A stretch of DNA of 12,569 nucleotides from Phycisphaerae bacterium (GTDB lineage Bacteria > Planctomycetota > Phycisphaerae > Tepidisphaerales > Tepidisphaeraceae). Made by a program: the position numbers and the translations under genes. Below, one piece after another: positions 6,559 through 12,569 of this stretch (within the stretch, counting starts at the first letter, position 1; the number at the start of each line of letters is the position of its first letter). The stretch covers positions 1-12,569 of the forward strand of contig JAUJNJ010000112.1 of NCBI GenBank assembly GCA_030448225.1, written 5' to 3'. The notes below the pieces were generated by a model. The model was not told the origin of the DNA. It searched no databases and saw nothing but the letters and a program-made list of their open reading frames with translations.

Positions 6559-6588
6559 ATTCTATGCGACATGGTAGCACGTAAACAA
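6559..6588 (-). promoter_or_regulatory. Sigma70-like promoter of the toxin-antitoxin pair
   Basis: On the minus strand TTGTTT (6588-6583), an 18-base spacer and TAGAAT (6564-6559) make a good -35/-10 pair, unusually AT-rich for this DNA. Transcription would begin 7-8 bases after the -10 box, at the GTG proposed as the toxin start, giving leaderless mRNA. The divergent Mom-like gene begins on the other side. Confidence 0.5.
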
Positions 6589-6770
6589 CTCGGGACGGGG
6601 TGCCGCCGCGCACTTAACAGGGAGATCGGGACGGCCTAGGAGTGGGGCTCCCCCTCACCGCCGTTCGGTGCGAGGCCGACGGGATAGAGCGGACTCTCGA
6701 CACGATGCGCGGGCAGGGCTGCGCCTTGGACGGCCAGTCGTTCGCGGTCCTCGCCTTCACGACCCACCCG

Positions 6771-7666
6771 ATGCTGACCCTATTCAACCAGCGCTGGCGG
6801 GACGGCCGAGCGAGCTACCGGCCGGCGGGGGAGACGATCGACACGCGGCGGTACGAAGTGGCGCCGATCGACGGCGACGCCGAGGCCCGCGCGTTCGTCG
6901 AGCGCCACCACTACACCGCCAGCTACCCGGCCGCCCGCTTCCGGTTCGGCCTGTACTCGAGACTCCATGACGATCGTACTGAAGTGCCACGTCCCGAAGC
7001 CGTGCGTGCCGTGCGGGCAGGGCCGCTGCGGCACGTACGGGATGATGGCGACGAGCCCGAAGGACGTGACGTGCGACCGCTGCCGGACGCTCGCCTCGTC
7101 GGCGTCGCGGTCTTCTCCGTCCCGGTCAACGACCGCTCGATCACCAATGTGTTCCCCGTCCACCCGCTCGAGGCGACGGACCTGGGGCGGTTCGTGCTGC
7201 TCGACGGCGTGCCGGCCAACGGCGAGACGTGGTTCCTCGCCCGCTGCTTCGAGCTGCTCCGCGTCGCCGGGATCCGCGGCCTGATCTCGATGGCCGACCC
7301 GGCCGCCGGCCACGTCGGCACGATCTACCAGGCGCACAACGCGGTGTACCTCGGCCGCGCGACGCCGCGCACGCTCCACGTCCTGCCGGACGGCACCGTG
7401 TTCAACGACCGCGCGCAGCAGAAGGTCCGCGACGGCCGCGGGACGCGGGGCTTCGACTACGCGTGCGGCCTGCTGACCCGCTTCGGCGCGCCGGACCCCG
7501 GCGACGGCGACGCAGGCGTGGCTCCGCGAGTGGCGGCCGGCTGTGCCGCCGGGCCCGCCACCGCGGCAACCACAAGTACGCCTGGCCGATCGACCGCCGC
7601 CTCCGCCGGCACCTGCCCGCCTCGGAGCCCTACCCGAAGGTCCCCGACCCCCGACCCGTCACGTGA
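6771..7666 (+). pseudogene. Mom-like DNA-modification protein, interrupted and frameshifted
   Basis: The product resembles Mom-family proteins (GNAT-like fold), which in phage Mu convert adenine to the methylcarbamoyl form and protect DNA from restriction. Conserved-looking parts are RYEVAPIDGD and AFVERHHYTASYPAARFRFG, then VGVAVFSVPVNDRSITNVFP, LGRFVLLDGVPANGETWFLA, RCFELLRVAGIRGLISMADP, GHVGTIYQAHNAVYLGRATP, and the C-terminal GNHKYAWPIDRRLRRHLP. Two faults are visible. A segment at about 6957-7091 (45 codons) has no place in the family and carries another small ORF. Near 7490-7550 the C-terminus moves to other frames: TQAWLREWRPA in one, RHRGNHKYAW in the next, stop TGA 7664-7666. The unshifted frame ends at 7700 instead. 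The start is unsure: the frame is open back to GTG 6642, but similarity seems to begin at ATG 6771 (MLTLFNQRWRDGRASYRPAG). No clear Shine-Dalgarno site precedes either. Confidence 0.66.
6967..7089 (+). CDS. Small Cys-rich zinc-ribbon-like ORF fragment inside the Mom-like gene
   Basis: In the +1 frame relative to the Mom-like gene, ATG 6967 opens a reading frame with Cys at 7, 13, 16, 21, 36 and 39: LKCHVPKPCVPCGQGRCG, then TYGMMATSPKDVTCDRCRT. The ending 'T-x-x-P-x-x-V-T-C-x-R-C' is typical of tiny phage and plasmid zinc-ribbon proteins. In contrast, the Mom-frame translation of the same DNA is Arg/Asp/Pro-rich filler. Beyond codon 41 the frame runs into Mom coding DNA and becomes meaningless, although it stays open to 7284; the true 3' end is therefore missing. 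No strong Shine-Dalgarno site precedes the ATG (CGAGACTCC only). I take it for an inserted gene fragment or a nested gene. Confidence 0.5.
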
Positions 7667-7680
7667 CGGCCATGTGACGG
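7656..7680. promoter_or_regulatory. Palindrome with an extra half site, possible operator
   Basis: CCGTCACGTGACGG (7656-7669) is a perfect 14-bp palindrome, followed at once by the related half site CATGTGACGG (7671-7680). It overlaps the stop of the Mom-like gene and precedes the small membrane-protein gene, a place where a repressor dimer could sit. A further odd palindrome, CGCGGG-G-CCCGCG, lies at 7681-7693. Confidence 0.4.
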
Positions 7681-7736
7681 CGCGGGGCCCGCGACCCTGA
7701 CGCCCGCCGCGTCCCGTCTAGCACACTGGCCCGGCC

Positions 7737-7886
7737 ATGCCCGACCCCGACATAGCACGCACCTTCATCGCGTTCCTCCTGGCGTTCCTCGCGATCGTCG
7801 AGGTGCTCATGCGCCTGGTCGACGCCCGCGAGTCCGCGCGGCTCGACCGGGCACGTCGCGACGCGGGCGGCCGCCGTTCCGCGTAA
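7737..7886 (+). CDS. Small single-pass membrane protein
   Basis: A 49-residue ORF from ATG 7737 to TAA 7884-7886. Residues 6-28 (IARTFIAFLLAFLAIVEVLM) form one clear hydrophobic helix with an acidic start (MPDPD). It is followed by a charged, Arg-rich tail (RESARLDRARRDAGGRRSA). The charge pattern predicts the N-terminus outside and the tail in the cytoplasm. The Shine-Dalgarno site is weak. The gene lies between the Mom-like gene and the methyltransferase-helicase gene on the same strand, and its TAA is part of a gene-junction motif. The tail ends GGRRSA, as does the inferred DUF2958 product, because both stops lie in the motif. No function is recognised; a holin-like or membrane-anchor role would be a guess. 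Confidence 0.6.
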   Translation: MPDPDIARTFIAFLLAFLAIVEVLMRLVDARESARLDRARRDAGGRRSA

Positions 7887-7912
7887 GCCCCGCAGGGTGG
7901 AAAGCAGCGACC
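7867..7912 (+). repeat. Gene-junction motif, copy 6
   Basis: GCGGCCGCCGTTCC, GCGTAA, GCCCCGC, AGGGTGGAAAGCAGC, GACC. It contains all parts of the motif. UUCC and GGAA can pair across it. Its TAA is the stop of the 49-residue membrane protein, and the next start codon (7942) is 30 bp away. Confidence 0.65.
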
Positions 7913-7941
7913 CAGTGACCCGACGACGAGAGGACCCGCCG

Positions 7942-9984
7942 ATGAGCGCCCGTAGCCACCGCACCGCCACCCGAGACGACGACGACGACGACGGCCGCCC
8001 GGCCCGCCGCGCAGCGGACGGCAAGGAGCATAGCGACCTGATCGAACTCGGGATCAACCACCTGATCGCCGAGAACCCGGCGAAGTACGACCCGCGCGTG
8101 CCGCTCGACAAGGCCCGCGTCGCGCTGGCGGCGCTCGAGGCGGTGCTCGACACCGTGCCGACGCAGCGGTGGCGCGACGCCGAGAGCGAGGCGTACCAGC
8201 AGTTCAGCACGCCCCCGCACTACGCCTACGTCGCGGCGTGGGTGGCGAACCTCACCGCCGGCGACGTCGTGGTCGAGCCGTCGGCTGGGCTCGGCGGGCT
8301 GGCCGTGTTCGCGGCCAACGCCCGCGCGACGGTCTACGTCAACGAGCTGTCCGCCCGTCGCGCTCATCTACTGCGGGCGCTGCCGTTCGAGGCGATCTAC
8401 CAGATCAACGCCGAGCACCTGCACAGCGCGCTGCCGCCGGAGATCCTGCCGACCGTCGTCGTGATGAACCCCCCGTTCTCAGCCACGGCCGGGCGGATGG
8501 GGGACAAGAAGGTGACGGGCGCGGGCGCGCAGCACGTCGAGCAGGCGCTGAAGCGGCTGCGGGCCGGCGGCCGGCTCGTCGCGATCCTCGGCCGCGGGAT
8601 GGCCCCGGACCGGCCGACGTTCGCGGGCTGGTGGTCGCGGGTGCGCGAGCAGTACACCGTCCGCGCCAACGTGGGCATCCCGGGCGCGACGTACCGCAAG
8701 TACGGCACGACGTTCGAGACCCGCCTGATCGTGATCGACAAGACCGGCCCGACCGCCGCGCCCGTGCTCGACGGTACGGCCGCCTCGCTGGCCGACGCGC
8801 TGACGATGCTGTCCCCGGCCCGCGACGCCCGCGGGAGCCGACCGGCCGTGACCCGCCGCGTGGCGGTGCCGGCGTCCCCGTTCGACTTCGGGAGCCTCGA
8901 GCCCGCGGCCGAGCCGGCGACCGAACAGGCCGCGCCCGAGCCCGACGCGGACGACGCCGCGGAAGTGGCGCGGGCGACGCGGCGGCTCGGTGGCGGCCGC
9001 GGCGGCCCGATCGAGCCCGACGCCGCCCGGCGCTACAACGCCCGGCTCGACGCGGTGCTCGCGGAGACGACCGAGGCGACGTGGGACGACGCCTACTGCA
9101 TCAACCTCCCGAACCGCCGCACGCTCTGGCAGAACGTCCGGGCGATCGACCCGTCGTTCCCCGACAGCAAGTTGGACAAGGCCCCGTGGCCCCGCGTGCC
9201 TGCGAACGACCTCGTGCGGGCCGCGATGCGCGCGGCGGGCGCGCTGGACGAGCCCGAGACCGCGGCCGTCGAGCAGGCCGCGGCCGCGGTGGCGGAGATG
9301 ACCGACGCGGTGTTCGAGGCGTACCACCCGCAGCGGCTGCGCATCCCCGGCGCCCGCCCGCACCCGACGCCGCTCGTGCAGTCGGCGGCGATGGCGTCGG
9401 TCATGCCGCCGGCCCCGGAGTACCAGCCCGCGATCCCGCGGGACCTGATCGAGCAGGGCGTGCTGTCCGAGGCGCAGCTCGAGGCGGTGGTGTACGCCGG
9501 GCAGGCGTTCCGCGACTACCTCGAACCGCAGACCGTGACCGAGCCGGACGGCGTGACGACCAAAGAGGTCGCCTTCCGCAAGGGCTTCTTCATCGGGGAC
9601 GGCACCGGCGTCGGCAAGGGCCGTGAGCTGGCGGGCCTGATCCTCGACAGCTTCAACCGCGGCCAGACGAAGGCGCTGTGGGTCAGCAAGACGCCCAAGC
9701 TGCTCGTCGACGCCCGGCGCGACTGGAAGGTGCTCGGCGGCGACGAGTCGGACGTGTTCGACCTGCGGAAGTACCGGCCCGGCGAGGCGATCCGGCGCGA
9801 GTCGGGCATCCTGTTCACGACCTACGCCTCGCTCAAGAGCGGCCGGATGCACTTCGGCCAGGGCGACCCCGAGTGCAAGAGCCGCCTGCGGCAGATCATC
9901 GCGTGGCTCGGCGACTCGTTCGAGGGCGTGATCGCGTTCGACGAAAGCCATTGCATGAAGAACGCGGCCAGCGTGGAGAAGTAG
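7942..9984 (+). CDS. DarB-like protein, N-terminal part: DNA methyltransferase plus Strawberry-notch helicase N-lobe
   Basis: ATG 7942 follows GAGAGGA at 7 bases; the product is 680 residues, ending at TAG 9982-9984. It begins with a hydrophilic tail with six Asp in a row (12-17). Residues about 80-280 are an N6-adenine methyltransferase-like domain: VVEPSAGLGG (SAM site, Glu112-Gly118) and NPPF at 176-179 (catalytic motif IV). A linker follows, then the helicase start: PHPTPLVQSAAMASVMPP, SEAQLEAVVYAGQAF, Walker A GDGTGVGKG at 552-560, ALWVSKTPKLL, and Walker B FDESH at 666-670. The order MTase then Strawberry-notch (AAA_34-type) helicase is that of phage P1 DarB, an anti-restriction protein, and of similar large proteins on plasmids. 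Normal members continue for about 1000 residues; here the frame stops 10 residues after DESH. The missing lobes lie in the next long gene, in the same frame. Confidence 0.85.
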   Translation: MSARSHRTATRDDDDDDGRPARRAADGKEHSDLIELGINHLIAENPAKYDPRVPLDKARVALAALEAVLDTVPTQRWRDAESEAYQQFSTPPHYAYVAAWVANLTAGDVVVEPSAGLGGLAVFAANARATVYVNELSARRAHLLRALPFEAIYQINAEHLHSALPPEILPTVVVMNPPFSATAGRMGDKKVTGAGAQHVEQALKRLRAGGRLVAILGRGMAPDRPTFAGWWSRVREQYTVRANVGIPGATYRKYGTTFETRLIVIDKTGPTAAPVLDGTAASLADALTMLSPARDARGSRPAVTRRVAVPASPFDFGSLEPAAEPATEQAAPEPDADDAAEVARATRRLGGGRGGPIEPDAARRYNARLDAVLAETTEATWDDAYCINLPNRRTLWQNVRAIDPSFPDSKLDKAPWPRVPANDLVRAAMRAAGALDEPETAAVEQAAAAVAEMTDAVFEAYHPQRLRIPGARPHPTPLVQSAAMASVMPPAPEYQPAIPRDLIEQGVLSEAQLEAVVYAGQAFRDYLEPQTVTEPDGVTTKEVAFRKGFFIGDGTGVGKGRELAGLILDSFNRGQTKALWVSKTPKLLVDARRDWKVLGGDESDVFDLRKYRPGEAIRRESGILFTTYASLKSGRMHFGQGDPECKSRLRQIIAWLGDSFEGVIAFDESHCMKNAASVEK

Positions 9985-10119
9985 GTGCGCGTCGCCGCCC
10001 AGCCGGCCGACGTGTTCACCGCCACCTACCAACAGGTGTACGACCGGGCCGTCTCGAACCGGGCGGGGTTCGACGCGGGCGCGCGCAAGGGCGGCCGCGT
10101 GACGCGCGGCCGCGTGTGA
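9985..10119 (+). CDS. 44-residue ORF inside the helicase break
   Basis: GTG 9985 comes directly after the helicase TAG and has GGAG (9975-9978) at 6 bases. The product reads VRVAAQPADVFTATYQQVYD and ends in a basic tail (ARKGGRVTRGRV) with TGA at 10117-10119. The first 25 residues could form an amphipathic helix; the tail could bind nucleic acid. I do not recognise it. It is not part of the Strawberry-notch family, which passes straight from DESHxMKNA to a basic linker and the PSQAALAGVxLQ segment. It may be a real small gene translated by coupling to the helicase stop, or the 3' end of another gene that arrived with the insert. Confidence 0.4.
   Translation: MRVAAQPADVFTATYQQVYDRAVSNRAGFDAGARKGGRVTRGRV
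10091..10113 (+). terminator. Perfect 9-bp hairpin at the end of the small ORF
   Basis: GCGGCCGCG (10091-10099) and CGCGGCCGC (10105-10113) pair across TGACG. Each arm holds a GCGGCCGC octamer. No T-run follows, so it may pause or attenuate rather than end transcription; it lies just before gene-junction motif copy 7. Confidence 0.45.
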
Positions 10120-10120
10120 G

Positions 10121-10165
10121 CGCCCCGCCTTTCCGCACAAGCCCCGCTGGATGGAGGTATTGACC
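10121..10165 (+). repeat. Gene-junction motif, copy 7
   Basis: CGCCCCGCCTTTCC, GCACAA, GCCCCGCTGGATGGAGG, TATTGACC. The centre reads CAA instead of TAA. The purine part holds GGAGG (10153-10157), which is the Shine-Dalgarno site of the second helicase gene, 10 bases before its ATG. This copy lies within the segment that splits the helicase. Confidence 0.62.
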
Positions 10166-10167
10166 AC

Positions 10168-12569
10168 ATGGCTAAGACCCGCAAACGTAAGACGATCCCC
10201 TCGCAAGCCGCGCTCGCCGGCGTGGACCTGCAACGCGCGCTCCCGCACGCCCGCGTCGCCTACGCCAGCGCGACCGGCGCGACCGAGGTCGCGAACCTCG
10301 CGTACGTCGACCGCCTCGGCCTGTGGGGCCGCGGCACCGCGTTCGCCAACAAGCAGACGTTCATCGCCCAGGTCGAGTCCGGCGGCGTCGCCGCGATGGA
10401 ACTCGTCGCCCGCGACCTCAAGCAGATGGGGCTCTACGTCTCGCGCGGCCTGTCGTTCGCCGGCGTCGCGTACGAACGCCTCGAGCACACGCTGAGCGAC
10501 GACCAGCGCGTCGTGTACGACAAGGTCGCCGAGGCGTGGCAGGTCGTCCTCGCCAACTTCGAGGCCGCGCTCGAGGTCGTCGCCGCCGACTCGACCGGCA
10601 AGGTCGACGGCAAGGCGCGGGGCGCCGCGCTGTCGGCGTTTTGGGGGGCGCACCAGCGCTTCTTCAATCAGGTGATCACGGCGATGCAGATGCCGAGCGT
10701 GATCGACGACGTCGAGCGGCAGCTCGCCGCCGGCCACGCCTGCGTGCTCCAGCTCGTGAACACGAACGAGGCGACGCAGGACCGGCAGCTGGCGAAGATG
10801 GACGAGGACGACGACCTCGCCGACCTCGACATGACGCCGCGAGACATGCTGCTGCAACTGATCGAGCACTCGTTCCCGGTCAACCAGTTCGAGCAGTACA
10901 TGGACGGCGACACGCCGCGGATGCGCCCGGTGATGGTCGACGGCCAGCCGCTGGTGAACCGTGAGGCGCTGGAGATGCGCGACCGGCTCATGGAAGACGT
11001 GGCGACGATCCGCGTGCCCGACGGGCCGCTGGAAATGCTGCTGAACCACTTCGGCGAGGACCAGGTCGCCGAGGTCACGGGCCGCGGCCGCCGCGTCGTG
11101 CGCGTGAAGCGGGACGGCGTCGAGCGGACGATCGTGCAGCCGCGGAGCCCGGCCAAGTGCCTCGCGGACGTGATCGCGTTCAACGACGACCGCAAGCGCG
11201 TCCTCGTGTTCTCCGACGCCGGCGGCACGGGCCAGAGCTACCACGCGGCCGCGACGATCAAGAACCAGCGGCTCCGCGTCCACTACCTCGTGCAGGCCGG
11301 GTGGATCGCCGACCAGGCGGTGCAGGGCTTCGGCCGCACGCACCGCTCGAACCAGTCGCAGCCGCCGGTCTACAAACTCGTCAGCACGGACCTCAAGGGG
11401 CAGAAGCGGTTCATCAGCACGATCGCGCGGCGGCTCGACCAACTCGGCGCGCTGACCAAGGGCCAGCGGCAGGCCGCGACGCAGGGCATGTTCGAGGCGG
11501 CCGACAACCTCGAGAGCCAGTACGCCCGCGACGCGTTGTACACGTTCTACCGGGACGTTTACGCCGGCAACGGCGGGATCTCGCTTGGCGAGTTCGAGCG
11601 CCAGACCGGCCTCGTGCTGACCGACGACGAGGGCGACCTCCGCGAGGACCTGCCGCCGATCACGCGGTTCCTCAACCGGCTGCTGTCGATGAATATCGAC
11701 GCGCAGAACCGGGTGTTCGACGCCTACGCGGCGCGGATCGAGTCGAAGGTCCGGGCGGCGATGGAGGACGGGACCTACGAGGTGGGCGTCGAGACGATCC
11801 GGGCCGACCGGGTCGAGCGCGTCGCCGAGCAGGTCGTGTTCGTCCACCCGCAGAGCGGGGCCGAGACGAAGCACGTCACGCTCCGCCTGCGGCACCGGAC
11901 CAGCCCGCGCACGTTCGACGATGTGCTCGGCGGCTGCGCGTCGTCCTACTCCAAGCCGGCGACGTTCTTCGCGGCCAACACGCAGAGCGGCCGGATTTGG
12001 GCGTTCTTCCAGGTCAACGACCGGACCGACCCCAAGTCCGGCAAGGTGCTGGCGATGTACCGGCGCCTCGGGCCGGTCGGCGAGGACTTCACGCCGGCCG
12101 CGGTGCTCCAGTACGGCTCGGCCGCCGCGCACTGGCGGAAGCTCCCCGAGGCCGCGGCCCGTGTGATGTGGGACGCCGAGGTCGCCAAGCTCCCGGAGTT
12201 CCACGACGAGACGCTGCACCTGATCTGCGGGGCCGTGCTGCCGATCTGGGACCGCCTCCCGCAGGACTACCCCAAGGTCTACCGCCTCCAGACCGACGAC
12301 GGCGTGCGGTACCTCGGCCGCGTCATCGCCGACGACGACCTCGCGGACACGCTCAAGCGGCTCGGCGTGTCGGTCGGGCCGCGCACGTTCCCGTTGGCCC
12401 GCGTGGTCGAGGCGCTGCGCGACGGGACGCACCGCGTCACGCTCGCGAACAAGTGGCACTTCAAGCTGTCACTGGTGAAGCTCGCGAACCAGCAGCGCGT
12501 CCGCCGGATCGAGCTGGTCGGCCCTTCGCTGCCCGACCGGCCGAACGTCGAGGCCGACGGCCTCGTGGG
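10168..12569 (+). CDS. DarB-like protein, C-terminal part: Strawberry-notch helicase C-lobe (partial)
   Basis: ATG 10168 has GGAGG at 10 bases; the frame is open to the window end (800 codons seen), so the gene is cut by the window. It supplies what the upstream gene lacks: PSQAALAGVDLQRALP and the SATG motif at 34-37, GGVAAMELVARDLKQMG, FSDAGGTGQSYHA, and motif VI QGFGRTHRSNQ at 386-396, followed by VSTDLKGQKRFISTIARRLD and the C-terminal PPITRFLNRLLSMNIDAQNR typical of Strawberry-notch (Helicase_C_4-type) proteins. The two halves are in the same frame, 183 nt apart from stop to ATG. The linker MAKTRKRKT matches the basic stretch expected between the halves, so the break lies at a natural loop and little or no helicase sequence seems lost. 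Expected role: with the N-part, ATP-driven work on DNA in an anti-restriction or DNA-processing complex. Two polypeptides could form one enzyme. Confidence 0.85.
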   Translation, partial: MAKTRKRKTIPSQAALAGVDLQRALPHARVAYASATGATEVANLAYVDRLGLWGRGTAFANKQTFIAQVESGGVAAMELVARDLKQMGLYVSRGLSFAGVAYERLEHTLSDDQRVVYDKVAEAWQVVLANFEAALEVVAADSTGKVDGKARGAALSAFWGAHQRFFNQVITAMQMPSVIDDVERQLAAGHACVLQLVNTNEATQDRQLAKMDEDDDLADLDMTPRDMLLQLIEHSFPVNQFEQYMDGDTPRMRPVMVDGQPLVNREALEMRDRLMEDVATIRVPDGPLEMLLNHFGEDQVAEVTGRGRRVVRVKRDGVERTIVQPRSPAKCLADVIAFNDDRKRVLVFSDAGGTGQSYHAAATIKNQRLRVHYLVQAGWIADQAVQGFGRTHRSNQSQPPVYKLVSTDLKGQKRFISTIARRLDQLGALTKGQRQAATQGMFEAADNLESQYARDALYTFYRDVYAGNGGISLGEFERQTGLVLTDDEGDLREDLPPITRFLNRLLSMNIDAQNRVFDAYAARIESKVRAAMEDGTYEVGVETIRADRVERVAEQVVFVHPQSGAETKHVTLRLRHRTSPRTFDDVLGGCASSYSKPATFFAANTQSGRIWAFFQVNDRTDPKSGKVLAMYRRLGPVGEDFTPAAVLQYGSAAAHWRKLPEAAARVMWDAEVAKLPEFHDETLHLICGAVLPIWDRLPQDYPKVYRLQTDDGVRYLGRVIADDDLADTLKRLGVSVGPRTFPLARVVEALRDGTHRVTLANKWHFKLSLVKLANQQRVRRIELVGPSLPDRPNVEADGLV

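Noticed and set aside
7880..7912. SRP-RNA-like or glutamine-riboswitch-like sequence (GGAAAGCAGC / GGACGGAAGCA)
   Set aside because: Only these short strings resemble those RNAs; the surrounding helices and conserved loops of either family are absent.
9982..10167. Intein, group I or group II intron in the helicase gene
   Set aside because: 183 nt is too short for an intein or a known self-splicing intron, there is a stop at the left edge, no Cys/Ser splice residues or domain V-like hairpin is seen, and flanking direct repeats are not evident.
8479..12459. Open frame of 1326 codons on the minus strand over both helicase parts
   Set aside because: It is the mirror of GC-rich sense codons: the translation is rich in Arg, Val, Leu, His and Gly without motifs, while the plus strand shows clear MTase and helicase motifs over the same DNA.

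Overview
This is a high-GC window with GTG starts mixed among ATG starts and Shine-Dalgarno sites of the GGAG/AAGGA type. The left end holds a broken run of about 180-bp HAF-type repeats (core LNAAGQVxG / LGQDAWLFDGT), a style I associate with Planctomycetes such as the Gemmata group. That taxonomic guess is an inference. The rest looks like plasmid, phage or integrative-element DNA: many small genes on one strand, a DUF2958 gene, a toxin-antitoxin pair, a lone DNA-ligase adenylation domain, a Mom-like DNA-modification gene and a methyltransferase/Strawberry-notch helicase.

Layout. 1-1250 (-): decayed HAF-repeat gene. 1250-1930: no gene, but a REP-like inverted repeat, a 20-bp palindrome and a G-rich 14-mer tandem repeat. 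1936-2115 (-): the 3' end of a probable glycosyltransferase, possibly the host side of an element boundary. 2189-4914 (+): a train of short genes (unknown gene, DUF2958, phage/plasmid-type hypothetical, small unknown gene, conserved plasmid-type protein). Each is broken by several frameshifts, but start sites, stops and terminators remain. 5001-5576 (+): intact mini ATP-dependent DNA ligase. 5603-6551 (-): HigB/HigA-like toxin-antitoxin pair with a good promoter and probably leaderless toxin mRNA. 6771-7666 (+): Mom-like gene with an insert and a C-terminal frameshift. 7737-7886 (+): small single-pass membrane protein. 7942-9984 and 10168 to the window end (+): a DarB-like methyltransferase-helicase split in two by a 183-nt intervening segment that carries its own 44-codon ORF.

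Two things tie the window together. First, a roughly 45-bp motif recurs at gene junctions, about seven copies between 2189 and 10165; in three copies its TAA/TAG is the stop codon of the upstream gene. One copy lies inside the segment that splits the helicase. Second, both large anti-restriction-type genes (Mom-like and DarB-like) carry inserted DNA holding a small foreign ORF, and both inserts keep the outer reading frame. A Mom-like modification enzyme, a DarB-like MTase-helicase and a ligase side by side suggest a DNA-protection or anti-restriction module of a mobile element. Dense frameshifts in the first 4.9 kb, against clean reading frames afterwards, could be real decay or poor sequence quality at a contig end; the sequence alone cannot decide.
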